In this document: positions 38,994 through 47,735 of the stretch, in pieces
Layout: each line of letters starts with the position of its first letter
Position numbering within the stretch: position 1 is the stretch's first letter
Assembly: GCF_008704795.1 (NCBI RefSeq)
Contig: NZ_CP023690.1
Coordinates: forward strand, 682,001-746,000
DNA length: 64,000 bases
Reading direction: 5' to 3'
Source: Streptomyces spectabilis
GTDB lineage: Bacteria; Actinomycetota; Actinomycetes; Streptomycetales; Streptomycetaceae
Made by a program: the position numbers and the translations under genes
The notes under the pieces: generated by a model
Told to the model about the DNA's origin: nothing
Databases searched by the model: none
The model's input: the letters and a program-made list of their open reading frames with translations, nothing else

Positions 38994-40362
38994 GACTGAA
39001 GGCGGGGTCACATTGCAGAGAGCCGTGGTGATCGGCGGCAGCATCGCCGGCCTGCTGACAGGGCAGGTGCTCTCGGTCGAATTCGATGAGGTCGTCGTGA
39101 TCGATCGTGACGACTTGGACACTGCGAGCAGCAGTGTCCGGCGCGGCGTCCCGCAGGCGAGGCACCCTCATACGCTCTTGCGCCGCGGTGAGCAGATCCT
39201 CAACACGCTGTTCCCCGGCATCACAGACGAACTGATTCGACATGGTGCGGTCGTGATGCCCATGGATCGGGTGTGGTGGTGGCAGCACAGGGGCTACCGT
39301 GCGGCGGTGCCTGACGCGGCCCCCATCATCTCGTGCTCACGTCCGCTGTTGGAGTGCCTGGTGCGCGAGCACGTCGAGGGCAACGGGGTCGTCGAATTCC
39401 GCACCGGTGAAACGGTCGATCTGATCAGCAACGGCGGTGCCGTCACTGGGGTCTGCGTCCGCGACCCGTCAGGCACATCAACGGAGATCAAAGCCGAACT
39501 CGTCGTGGACTGCACCGGGCGGCGGTCAAGGGCCGACCACTGGCTGACCGAGATCGGATACCCCAGCCCCGAGATGCAGCTGGTCCAATCCGACGTGCGG
39601 TACACGACCCGTGTCTTCCATCGGTCGACGAGTGTGCGGACCGATGGCGCCGCCGGATACTTCGTCATCAGCGATCCGAAAGCCAAGAAGCGATTCGGCA
39701 CAGCGATGCCGATCGAGGGTGACAGGTGGATCATCACCCTCGCCGGGCTGCACGGCGAGGGCGCGCCGACCGACCTGGCCGGGTATCTCAGCTGGGCCCA
39801 GACCCTGCCCACCGCCAAAATTGCGTCCATCATCGAAGACGAACGGCCCATCGGTGCGGCGGTTCGCTACCGGCTGCCGGGCAGCGAGTGGCGGATGTTC
39901 CACCGTCTCGCGGCCCACCCGAGCGGCTTCGTGTGCGTCGGCGATTCCGTATGCAGCCTCAACGCCCTGTATGGGCAGGGCATGACGTCTGCCGCAGTTC
40001 AGGTTGTGGCACTGCGGGAGGCCTTGGCGCGGTCCGATGTCATGGACCCGGAGTTCGCCCGCACGTTCTACCGATTGTCCGCACGCGCGGTGTCGCCGGC
40101 ATGGGCGACGGCTACCGGAGCCGATTTCATCTATCCCGAGACCCGCGGCCACCGACCCTGGCCGACGAAGATGATCAATCGGTACGTCACCAAATGCGTG
40201 GTGGCCGGCCAACACGACTCGACCATCGCGACGAGCCTGTGGGACGTGGCGAACATGGTGAAACACCCCACATCGCTGCTGAGCCCGTCGGCTCTCGCGA
40301 GAACGGTGCGCTATTCCAGGCGAGGGCCCCTGCTGAGCTACAAGCCGATCACACCTCGATGA
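38980..40362 (+). CDS. FAD-dependent monooxygenase/halogenase-like oxidoreductase
   Basis: A 460-residue FAD enzyme. RAVVIGGSIAGLLTGQVL is the Rossmann FAD motif, RGVPQARHPHTLLRRGEQIL follows, VVDCTGRRS is the central GD-type region and FVCVGDSVCSLNALYGQGMTSA the second FAD motif. This is the geranylgeranyl-reductase/epoxidase-like branch of class A flavoproteins, often acting on hydrophobic substrates. The GTG at 38980 overlaps the previous gene; a TTG at 39013 with GAAGGCGGGG upstream starts closer to the FAD motif and may be the real start. It might receive reduced flavin from the reductase at 44.4 kb. Confidence 0.78.
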   Translation: MSVAETEGGVTLQRAVVIGGSIAGLLTGQVLSVEFDEVVVIDRDDLDTASSSVRRGVPQARHPHTLLRRGEQILNTLFPGITDELIRHGAVVMPMDRVWWWQHRGYRAAVPDAAPIISCSRPLLECLVREHVEGNGVVEFRTGETVDLISNGGAVTGVCVRDPSGTSTEIKAELVVDCTGRRSRADHWLTEIGYPSPEMQLVQSDVRYTTRVFHRSTSVRTDGAAGYFVISDPKAKKRFGTAMPIEGDRWIITLAGLHGEGAPTDLAGYLSWAQTLPTAKIASIIEDERPIGAAVRYRLPGSEWRMFHRLAAHPSGFVCVGDSVCSLNALYGQGMTSAAVQVVALREALARSDVMDPEFARTFYRLSARAVSPAWATATGADFIYPETRGHRPWPTKMINRYVTKCVVAGQHDSTIATSLWDVANMVKHPTSLLSPSALARTVRYSRRGPLLSYKPITPR

Positions 40363-40365
40363 GAT

Positions 40366-42207
40366 CTACACCAACAAGTCGGGCGAGTACATGTCGAGCC
40401 AGTGATACACATCCAGTATCCGGTCCAGTCCCGCTCGGACGTCGCCGGGCATCTTGTCCGGTGGGATCTCGGTTGCCGCCTGCGCCCACTGCCGATCGAC
40501 GATCGCGAAGACGGGGTGGTCAGGGTGCGCAAGGATCTCGGATAGCTGGCCGGCGAGGCTTGCGGCGTACCTGGGGTCCTGACTCGTCGGGTAGGGGCTC
40601 TTCACACGATCGCGAACCGCCTGGGGCACCAAGGCCCCGCAGGCCTCGCGCAGCAGGCTCTTCTCGCGGCCGTCAAAGGTCTTGAACGACCACGGCGTGT
40701 TGTAGACGTAGTCGACCAGCCGATGGTCGCAGTACGGAACGCGGACTTCCAGCCCGACGGCCATGGAGGCGCGGTCCTTGCGATCGAGCAGCATGGGAAG
40801 GAATCGGGTGAGGTGTTGGTGGCTGATGAGCCGCATCCGCTTCTCGCGGTCGTCGTCTCCGGGAAGGTGTTCCACTGCCTTGCGGGAGACGGCGTACTGG
40901 TCGGCGATGAAATCATCAAGCTCCAGCTTCGCCCGCAGGTCGTGGTTCAGCAAGGCGAACCGGTCGGCCGTGAAGGCGCTGCGGAATGCCAGCCAGGGGA
41001 AGTTGTCCGCGTTGACCGACCCCGGGTGATGGAACCAGATGTATCCCCCGAAGATCTCATCCGCGGACTCCCCTGAAAGGGCAACGGTGGACTGCTCGCG
41101 AATCGCACGGAAGAGCAGATACAGCGAATTGTCCATGTCGCCGAGCCCGGCGGGAATATCACGGGCGCCGACGACGGCACGGCGCACGCTTGGCCTCGAA
41201 AGGGCACTCTGGTCGAGAGCGACGCGGTGATGGTTGGTCTTGACGAGTTCGATGACCTCCCGGACGAACGGCGCGTCCGGTGTATCGCGGATCTCATCGG
41301 GTACGAACGTCTTCTCCTGGTCCTCGAAGTCGACGGAGAAGGTCCGGAGCGCCTGGCGCTTCGCTGCGTCGGTCGCAGCGGCGAGACCGGTGAGGGTGCT
41401 CGAGTCCAGACCGCCGGACAGCAGTACGCACAGGGGGACGTCCGAGACGAGCTGCCGTTCGACGATGTCGTCGAGCAGTCCGCGCACACGCTGGACCGTA
41501 GTCGGTATGTCGTCGGTATGTTGCCGGGTCTGCAGGCTCCAGTAGGTGTACGGGGCAATGCCAGTGCGCTCGACTGTGAGCGTCGTGCCCGGCCGAACCT
41601 GGTCCATGTCGCGCCACAACGACCAGCCGGGCTGACCGGTCATCGCGAACAGTTCACGCAGGCCATCGACGGTGACCGTGCGGTCAGCCAGCGGATGGGC
41701 GAGGATCGCCTTCGGCTCGGACCCGAAGACGATCCCCGAGGGTATGCGGTAGACATACAGGGGCTTGATGCCGAAGCGGTCCCGTGCGAGGAACAACCGC
41801 TCTTGCCGCTGGTCCCAGATCGCGAACGCGAACATCCCGTTGAGTCGTTCGACGATCGACTCACCCCACTCCAGATAGCCCAGGAGCAGGACTTCGGTAT
41901 CGCTTCTCGTCTCGAACCTGCGACCACGCGCCTTGAGTTCGGCCCGCAGCTCGGTGTAGTTGTACATCTCACCGCTGTAGACGAGCGCGACTTCATGACC
42001 GGACTCGGTTGCCACCATCGGCTGGCGGCCACCCGCCGGATCTATCACGGCCAGGCGCCGGTGGCCGAGGGCGACGTTCTCGCGAACGAAGGTTCCGGTC
42101 GCATCCGGGCCACGGCGCGACATGGTCGCTGTCATGGACTCGATGGCATCGGCCGACCGGTCATCGAAAGCTGAATCGAACGAGACCCAGCCGGCAATTC
42201 CGCACAT
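40366..42207 (-). CDS. asnB: Glutamine-dependent asparagine synthetase-like enzyme
   Basis: A 613-residue AsnB-family enzyme. The N-terminal glutaminase has the catalytic Cys2 (MCGIAGW), RRLAVIDP and YSGEMYN. The C-terminal ATP-pyrophosphatase domain has the PP-loop VLLSGGLDSSTLTG and LSGESADEIFGG. It hydrolyses glutamine and puts the ammonia onto an adenylated carboxylate. Because Cys2 is kept, it is not a beta-lactam-synthetase type. In clusters such enzymes often amidate a pathway acid. GGGAG lies 7 nt before the ATG. It converges on the FAD gene with a 3-nt gap and is probably cotranscribed with the upstream AhpD-like and P450 genes. Confidence 0.87.
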   Translation of the reverse strand: MCGIAGWVSFDSAFDDRSADAIESMTATMSRRGPDATGTFVRENVALGHRRLAVIDPAGGRQPMVATESGHEVALVYSGEMYNYTELRAELKARGRRFETRSDTEVLLLGYLEWGESIVERLNGMFAFAIWDQRQERLFLARDRFGIKPLYVYRIPSGIVFGSEPKAILAHPLADRTVTVDGLRELFAMTGQPGWSLWRDMDQVRPGTTLTVERTGIAPYTYWSLQTRQHTDDIPTTVQRVRGLLDDIVERQLVSDVPLCVLLSGGLDSSTLTGLAAATDAAKRQALRTFSVDFEDQEKTFVPDEIRDTPDAPFVREVIELVKTNHHRVALDQSALSRPSVRRAVVGARDIPAGLGDMDNSLYLLFRAIREQSTVALSGESADEIFGGYIWFHHPGSVNADNFPWLAFRSAFTADRFALLNHDLRAKLELDDFIADQYAVSRKAVEHLPGDDDREKRMRLISHQHLTRFLPMLLDRKDRASMAVGLEVRVPYCDHRLVDYVYNTPWSFKTFDGREKSLLREACGALVPQAVRDRVKSPYPTSQDPRYAASLAGQLSEILAHPDHPVFAIVDRQWAQAATEIPPDKMPGDVRAGLDRILDVYHWLDMYSPDLLV

Positions 42208-42280
42208 CGATGATCTCCCACTCTGATCCGTTCGATCGCACCACCACACATGGTCGGCACGGCGCACGAAGGGGTTGGCG

Positions 42281-42847
42281 CTAGGACGGCTGGCGCTCGG
42301 TCTTGGAGTGGACGCCGGCCACGTACCCCTGGCTGATGAGTCCCGCGGCCATGGACCTGTAGAAGTTCGGGTCCTCAGGTACCACGGCATTCAGTCCGTC
42401 GACATAGCGGTTGAACATGGCGAAGGCGGCAGCGATGAGGACTGCGTCATGCACGTCGCGCTCCGCGGCCCCGGCCTCGCGTGCCTTGGCGACGTCTGAG
42501 TCCTCGACGGTCTTGCCGTCAGCGGTCACTTTTGTCGCGATGTCGAGCAACGCCTTCATCTTCGGGCTGATCGCAGTGTCGGTTGATCGTGACCTGACGC
42601 CATCCACGATGGCCTCGCCGTTGTTCAGCTGGGCTGCCGCGATCGCGAAGTGCCCGTTGGCACAGAACGGGCTGGCATTGAGGTTGGACACGTGCCCCGC
42701 GATCAGCTCACGCTCGCCGCGTGAGAGGGAGTTTTCGTCGCGCAGCAGTGCCTCGCAGAACTCAAGGAGTGGCTTGGCGGTTTCGGGGCGGTAGTTGAAC
42801 AGCCCGAAGATGCCGGGCATCCGGGCGTCAACGGTGATGTGTGGCAT
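42281..42847 (-). CDS. AhpD/carboxymuconolactone-decarboxylase-like protein
   Basis: A 188-residue, mainly helical protein of the AhpD/CMD peroxidase-related family. SRGERELIAGHVSNLN leads into ASPFCANGHFAIA, the position of the family CxxC-xxx-H active site. Here the first Cys is Ser, leaving one Cys and the His, so a disulfide-based peroxidase cycle is unlikely. It may act as a decarboxylase-, isomerase- or single-Cys reductant-like protein. It sits between the P450 and AsnB genes on the same strand with short gaps. Confidence 0.75.
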   Translation of the reverse strand: MPHITVDARMPGIFGLFNYRPETAKPLLEFCEALLRDENSLSRGERELIAGHVSNLNASPFCANGHFAIAAAQLNNGEAIVDGVRSRSTDTAISPKMKALLDIATKVTADGKTVEDSDVAKAREAGAAERDVHDAVLIAAAFAMFNRYVDGLNAVVPEDPNFYRSMAAGLISQGYVAGVHSKTERQPS

Positions 42848-42883
42848 GACTTGCTCCTAGCCTTGTGGGCAGAAAGGTGGTCA

Positions 42884-44113
42884 TTACCATTCGACTGGCA
42901 ACTGGGTGTATCCGTGGAACCCGAGGACGGGCGTGTGACGCTCGCCGGTGAACTCTGGTGAGAGCGACAGATTCGGGAGCCGTTCCGCCAGGCGCGCGAG
43001 GAGCTTTTGCACCTCAGCCCTCGCCAGCGGCGCCCCGATGCAGAAGTGCGCGCCGTGCCCGAAGGACAGATGCCGATTGGGCATGCGGTCGATGCGCACC
43101 TGGTCAGGAGAGTCGAACGCCTCTGCATCACGGTTGCCGGAGCCGAAGAGGATGAACAGCCTGCAGCCGGCCGGTATCGATACGCCACTGAGGGTGGTGT
43201 CCCGGGTCGTCGTCCGCCACAGGCCCTGCAGAGGGGCGTCGTAACGCAGGATCTCTTCGACGACAGTCTCGATGGTCGACGGGTCGGCACACAGCTGTGC
43301 CCAACGGGCGGGCTCCGCCAGGAGGACGGCCAAACCGTTGCCCACGGTGTCGATGGTCGTCTTGTGCCCTGCCATGACCAGCCCGCACAGAGCGCTGACG
43401 ATCTCGTTCATCGACAGGGGTTCGGCGTCGGGGAGCTGCTCGTGGACCATGACGCTGATGACGTCGGATGTGGGCCGAGCCCGACGCTCCTCGATCTCGT
43501 CGGCAATGAAGTGTTGGAACGCCACCAGATTGCGCGCTTGCCGCAGGCGTTCATCCAGCTCGGCGGGCGCGAACAGGAACGACACGAGGTCCCTGCTCCA
43601 CCGGGACGCGTCTTCGATGTGCTCTGCCGAGATGCCCATGAAGCGCAGGATGACCTCGACGGTGACGGGCCGGGCCAGATCCGCGATCACATCGCACTTT
43701 CCCAACGGAACGATGCGGTCCAGGTGTCTGTCGACGACGCAGTCGACTGCCGAACTGAATTCCTTGGTCCGGGTCTGGGCCATGGCCTGCACGTACGGGT
43801 GGCGGAATCGTGCATGCGCCTCGCCATCAGTACTGATCGCGATCGGCACCATCGGGTAGCCCGTCGCCAGCACTTCAGCGACCGCAGGATGCGGATCGTC
43901 AAAGGGATGCGTCAGCCCCCGTGACGAGAACGTCTCCGGGTCACCGCACACTGCCTTGATGTCGTTGTATCGGCTGACCACCCAGGCATTGAGTTCGGGC
44001 GAGAACTTGACTGGCTCCTCGTCACGAAGGTGACGGTACAGCGGGTACGGGTCGGCGAACAGCGCGCTCATCTCACCGAACCGCTGCTGGGTGGACTCGG
44101 CGATGTTGGTCAT
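42884..44113 (-). CDS. Cytochrome P450
   Basis: A 409-residue soluble bacterial P450. The heme loop FGHGAHFCIGAPLAR with the Cys ligand, the ExxR motif in VEEILRYD, and the meander region are all present. The I-helix motif reads AGHKTT where AGHETT is usual: the proton-relay acid is Lys, which could change oxygen activation or favour unusual chemistry. The ATG at 44113 has GGAG at 8 nt. An upstream TATCTA pair (about 44206-44227) in an AT-rich stretch may be the -10 region. Electron donors (ferredoxin/reductase) are not encoded nearby. Confidence 0.88.
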   Translation of the reverse strand: MTNIAESTQQRFGEMSALFADPYPLYRHLRDEEPVKFSPELNAWVVSRYNDIKAVCGDPETFSSRGLTHPFDDPHPAVAEVLATGYPMVPIAISTDGEAHARFRHPYVQAMAQTRTKEFSSAVDCVVDRHLDRIVPLGKCDVIADLARPVTVEVILRFMGISAEHIEDASRWSRDLVSFLFAPAELDERLRQARNLVAFQHFIADEIEERRARPTSDVISVMVHEQLPDAEPLSMNEIVSALCGLVMAGHKTTIDTVGNGLAVLLAEPARWAQLCADPSTIETVVEEILRYDAPLQGLWRTTTRDTTLSGVSIPAGCRLFILFGSGNRDAEAFDSPDQVRIDRMPNRHLSFGHGAHFCIGAPLARAEVQKLLARLAERLPNLSLSPEFTGERHTPVLGFHGYTQLPVEW

Positions 44114-44374
44114 CTGCGCACTCCGAGCTCTGCCGGAACTCCAACCGCCCTGACCCCGCACCCCGTCGCGCGCAGGCCGCCAGGGCCATCTGAAGTTGCT
44201 CGACCATAGATAGCTACATATTTAGATACCGAAACCGTAGTGCGGCTCCCTGGCCGGGTCAACCCGCCCGAGTGGCCAGCACCGCGTAGCGGGGGCAACG
44301 CGGAGGAGCGCGGCATCAGGAAACCGACGAGCAGCTCGGGACCGGATCGCGATCGGCGACGCATGGGCTTCGCC

Positions 44375-44968
44375 CTACCCGTAGGTGCCGCGGTAGTAGG
44401 TCAGGGGCTGAACGTCGGCTTCGCTGGTTCCCGCGCCGATGACCTGCCCGACATAGACGCTGTGATCGCCGGCGGGATGGACGTCGCGCACCTCGCAGTC
44501 GATGTGGGCGATCGCGCCGGCGAGGACCGGGCATCCCGTGAGCTCGCTCGGTCGCCAGTCGATGCCCTTGAACCGATCCCCGTTGGCATCGATGGTGGCC
44601 ATGCGTTCTGCGATCCACTGCTGGTCCTTGCCCAGCAGGTTCACGCTGTACGCGCCCAGCTCACTTACCACCTGACCAGTTGTGGAGCCATTTCGCGCAC
44701 AGAACAAGACCAGCGGCGGATCGAGCGATACCGAGCAGAACGCCTGACACGTCATACCGACGGGGCCCATCCGTGTCACCCCGGTCACGATGGTCAGTCC
44801 GGTGACGAAATAGCTGAGCGTACGGGTGAAGGTCGCCGGGTCGACCCCTGCGGTGGGTGCCCCTCGCGGCTCGCGGTCCAGTAGTGATTCCGGCAGGCCA
44901 GCAGCCCGAGGACGTGGTTCGATGGCCGACACGGTGCCTGCGGCGAGACGGTGCTGGAATGAACGCAA
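44375..44968 (-). CDS. Flavin reductase-like (FMN-binding) protein
   Basis: A 197-residue flavin reductase-like split-barrel protein. FVTGLTIVTGV and GMTCQAFCSVSLDPPLVLFC are the flavin-binding segments, and VDPATFTRTLSYF is the typical start of the domain near residue 42. A TTG start is chosen because GGGGAGG lies 6 nt upstream; the first 40 residues are an unusual low-complexity extension. It would supply reduced flavin, most likely to the FAD oxidoreductase at 38980. It is the most upstream gene of the - strand set. Confidence 0.8.
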   Translation of the reverse strand: MRSFQHRLAAGTVSAIEPRPRAAGLPESLLDREPRGAPTAGVDPATFTRTLSYFVTGLTIVTGVTRMGPVGMTCQAFCSVSLDPPLVLFCARNGSTTGQVVSELGAYSVNLLGKDQQWIAERMATIDANGDRFKGIDWRPSELTGCPVLAGAIAHIDCEVRDVHPAGDHSVYVGQVIGAGTSEADVQPLTYYRGTYG

Positions 44969-45299
44969 CGTAAGCCTCCCCTCAGGTCGCTACGGTATGT
45001 TCTATCGATTTTGTACGGGCTTCGAAACCCTCGAGCGGGCCCTGATGGGCTCATCGAAACATTCAGCAACCTCGAAGAACCCTCAGAGCCCTGGAGTGCT
45101 CCGCGATCGCCTCGGTTACCGGGCCGCAAGAACCTTGCGACCACGCACGGTTCTCGGTGATCCAGCGGCCGCGCGCCCAGGCCGCGGCCCGGGATGAGGC
45201 GATCTCGCATCATCAAACGAGTGGACCAACCGCTTGATCGTCTCCCACCGGCCCAGCGAACGCCCGCAAGTCACCACACATTTCGTGAGCGGTTCCCTA

Positions 45300-45328
45300 T
45301 TGACTACAGAAAAAAACAGTGATCTAGT
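45300..45328 (+). promoter_or_regulatory. Promoter-like pair upstream of the UbiB/Clp operon
   Basis: TTGACT (45300-45305) and TCTAGT (45323-45328) are spaced by 17 nt, with a run of seven A between them. It points toward the operon starting at 45753 and would give a long leader of about 420 nt. Confidence 0.4.
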
Positions 45329-45335
45329 GAGTGGT

Positions 45336-45465
45336 GTGCAGCTGCTCAGGTCACTTGATGACGTGCGTGCGGTGGGCGGGGTGGCGAGGGGTTGTCGGCG
45401 AAGAGGTCGCGGAGGGCCGAGGGGATCGGGGCTGTGTTTGCGGGCAGTGGACGGGTAGGAGCGCG
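45336..45465 (+). repeat. Diverged direct repeat, copy B
   Basis: Partner of the repeat at 35684-35815: CTGCTCAGG, GCGTGCGGTG, GGGGTGGC, GGGGT, CGGCGAAGA and a GATC-G-GGCTGTG tail occur in the same order and orientation. It lies in non-coding DNA just before the UbiB/Clp operon. Confidence 0.5.
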
Positions 45466-45752
45466 GCAGCGGCCATCGGTTGGCGCCGTCGAGCGTGCGT
45501 CGCAGGCGGAAGAACACGCCGGCCGGATCGCAGGCCGTTCCCGCAGCTCGCACAGGCCACCGGGCGACGGCAGACCAGCGCGCCCCGGCCCTCGACCCAC
45601 TCCAGAACCCACCCCCTGGTCTCGGAGCCAAGGGTCGCTTCCCGTGCGACAAGCACACCCGACTACACGTCACCGACAGTCCTGAGCGGTCACAGTGGTG
45701 CACCGCTCCGATGGCGCCATAGCCCGCCCGACGACTCGCGGAAGGAACCGCC

Positions 45753-46193
45753 ATGACCGACCTCGTCGCTCCTCACGATCTCGACACCACGGCGCTGCTC
45801 GAGGAGTACCGGTCCAAGGTAGTGCCCGCGGCCACTGAATTCGTCAGGGGCCGAATGTCGGCACGGGATCTCCGCGCGATCTGGTTGCCCTACTTCCGAG
45901 GTTCCTTCCTCACCTACGAGAGGGCCGTCCAGGAAGCCTGGCGTGCCGCCTACGGACCTGACCGCGGCATCGAACCGGGCCCTCCGATGGCCGACCCGAA
46001 GTACGCGGATCAGCTCCGCTACTTCCCGGTGACCATCTCGCACAACAACCTCGAGCGTCTCATCGACGTACTCGAGGTCGAGCTTGAGGACCGGACCGCG
46101 AGCGCGACAAAACTGCCAGAGCGGATCATCGACTTCGCGTACGTCATCGACGCCCTGGAGGGCTTGATGCAGTCGCTGTCGAACAAGTCTTGA
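45753..46193 (+). CDS. Unrecognised small helical protein
   Basis: A 146-residue protein without a recognised family. It is predicted mostly helical, acidic, with a Trp/Tyr-rich centre (IWLPYFRGSFLTYERAV) and a C-terminal helix (IDFAYVIDALEGLMQSL). No Cys, signal peptide or membrane segment. AAGGA lies 7 nt before the ATG. It is the first gene of a five-gene operon ending with a UbiB-like kinase and a Clp unfoldase. It might be a substrate, adaptor or scaffold for that module; there is no direct evidence. Confidence 0.6.
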   Translation: MTDLVAPHDLDTTALLEEYRSKVVPAATEFVRGRMSARDLRAIWLPYFRGSFLTYERAVQEAWRAAYGPDRGIEPGPPMADPKYADQLRYFPVTISHNNLERLIDVLEVELEDRTASATKLPERIIDFAYVIDALEGLMQSLSNKS

Positions 46194-46263
46194 TCCAGGC
46201 TCGGCCCAAGACAAAACACAACAGGTTCAACCAGTCCGCGAAGACTTTCAACCGGAGGATCTG

Positions 46264-46992
46264 ATGAGCCTCATGAACGAGCTGCGCGAGGGCGCGGCTG
46301 TCAAGGGCGCCGATGGTTCGGCGCTGCACAATGCCGAAGTAGTCAAGGGACACAATCTCGCGTGGGGCGGCGACCTCTACACCATCCGTCCCTACACCCT
46401 GGGTCCGGCCGCACTCGAGGCCTTCACCGTCCGCGAGCGCATCCACGTTTCGATCGACGGGCTCGGCGAGGACCTGGTCGACCTGCATGGCATCGGTGTC
46501 TACCGTCGGCATGAGCCGCGGATCGGCGCCGAGGGCGAGACCGAGCTGACGTGGCGCACGGCAACCATCGGCGCGCAGTTCCTTTCGCTGCAGGTCGTCG
46601 GCGAGAGCGACGTGTTCGGGCAGGTCAGGGTGACCAACACCCCGACCAGGAGCGAAGGCGCCACTGTGTCGCCGAACCTCGTCCCCGGGCCCGTGGACCC
46701 CGAGATCACCCCGATGAAGAACTGCGTGACCGCGCTGTACCCGCAGTTCGACATCGAGAACCTCGGCGCGATCATCAACACGGGCGGCGTCCGCGTCGAC
46801 GTAGAGTCGCGCGTCAACATGGTTCCGCCGATCGGTGACGTGTCCCGGACGTCGACGTCGTACGCGCTGTACGACGGCGATCGTCAGGTCGGGACGCTGT
46901 TGGCGGCGGACCTCGAGATCGGTGCCCTGCTGCACCACATCCCGGTGAAGAACGCGACCAGCCCGGTCGAGTTCTCAACCATCATCGCCTGA
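46264..46992 (+). CDS. Unrecognised beta-rich protein
   Basis: A 242-residue protein not assigned to a known function. The sequence alternates short hydrophobic and polar residues through its length, suggesting an all-beta fold; GQVRVTNTPT and GGVRVDVESRVNM are typical strands. A single Cys occurs near residue 157. No signal peptide is present. A strong GGAGG precedes the ATG, and the next gene starts 17 nt after the stop. Conserved placement between two other unknowns and a UbiB-like gene suggests they work together. Confidence 0.55.
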   Translation: MSLMNELREGAAVKGADGSALHNAEVVKGHNLAWGGDLYTIRPYTLGPAALEAFTVRERIHVSIDGLGEDLVDLHGIGVYRRHEPRIGAEGETELTWRTATIGAQFLSLQVVGESDVFGQVRVTNTPTRSEGATVSPNLVPGPVDPEITPMKNCVTALYPQFDIENLGAIINTGGVRVDVESRVNMVPPIGDVSRTSTSYALYDGDRQVGTLLAADLEIGALLHHIPVKNATSPVEFSTIIA

Positions 46993-47009
46993 GCCAGGAG
47001 CGACCGGCG

Positions 47010-47735
47010 GTGAATGACTGTGGACGGGCCTGCGTCAATCTCGACGCGGGCCCGCTCACGGCATATACATTCGGAGTTTCCTCCTCGATAGGTCATCGCG
47101 CGATGCGATACACCTTCGCTCGCGCCGCGGTCGACCACCGGTTCCTCACCGCGGTGCGAATCGACGCCCCTCAGCCCCTGAGCCGTACGGTAGTAGCGAT
47201 CTGGGAAGACCTGACGCGGCCCGGGGGCTGCCGCATCCACACCTTCATTCCGACGATGCGCGCCCCCAAAGACATCGACCGGCCGCAGATGTTCGACTGC
47301 CTTCCGCTGACCGACATCAGCTATCTGGACCTCATGCGCACGATCTGCCCCAGTCTGATTCCCAAGGCCTGTGTCGAGGTGGCATCAGATGAGTCGACGC
47401 GGGCGACGTCTCTCGGTGCATCGACCGAGTTGACGTATCGAGCGGCCGACGTGACCGTCACCGAGTTCCTTGTCGACGATCAGTCGACACCGGTGGCTCG
47501 GCTGGTGCACCGGAACGACGTGCTCGAACGTACCTGGCGGGTCTTGGAGTTCGGTAGCGAAGCCGATCACGGCATGCCCGTGCGCCTTCGGGTTGATCGA
47601 GCAGACGTCAAGAAGCCGACGGTCTTCGAACGAGTCACCCCGGTGATCGCGTTGACGCGGCATCCCGGCGTCGAGGACGCCGTTCCCCTCTTGAACGAAG
47701 CCCATCGACAACTCTTCGGCACGGGATCGGTATGA
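47010..47735 (+). CDS. Unrecognised protein, weakly LolA/lipid-carrier-like
   Basis: A 241-residue protein. From about residue 32 it reads MRYTFARAAVDHRFLTAVRI, RTVVAIWEDL, IHTFIPTMRAPKDI, and LPLTDISYLDLMR. This faintly recalls outer-membrane-lipoprotein-sorting (LolA-like) half-barrels with their strand, loop and SDxSYxDL pattern, but the match is weak. The GTG start has AGGAG at 9 nt; an ATG at 47103 is an alternative. The stop overlaps the UbiB-like gene by 4 nt (ATGA), so the products are coupled. A lipid- or hydrophobe-binding role next to UbiB would be logical but is inference. Confidence 0.5.
   Translation: MNDCGRACVNLDAGPLTAYTFGVSSSIGHRAMRYTFARAAVDHRFLTAVRIDAPQPLSRTVVAIWEDLTRPGGCRIHTFIPTMRAPKDIDRPQMFDCLPLTDISYLDLMRTICPSLIPKACVEVASDESTRATSLGASTELTYRAADVTVTEFLVDDQSTPVARLVHRNDVLERTWRVLEFGSEADHGMPVRLRVDRADVKKPTVFERVTPVIALTRHPGVEDAVPLLNEAHRQLFGTGSV

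Larger units (their letters stand above)
44969..45752. other. 784-nt gap between divergent halves of the cluster
   Basis: No convincing gene on either strand; several open frames exist but none resembles a family or has a good ribosome site. The gap holds repeat copy B (45336-45465), a promoter-like pair at 45300-45328, and probably the divergent promoter of the flavin reductase. The sequence looks like decayed mobile-element DNA, and the frames read as low-complexity Arg/Pro/Ser text. Confidence 0.45.

Noticed and set aside
40366..42207. Beta-lactam synthetase
   Set aside because: The glutaminase Cys2 is intact, whereas beta-lactam synthetases have lost it; a normal glutamine-dependent amidotransferase is more likely.
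45116..45754. 212-codon - strand frame in the 45-kb gap
   Set aside because: No family match, no ribosome site, residue text typical of non-coding high-GC DNA, and it overlaps a repeat.
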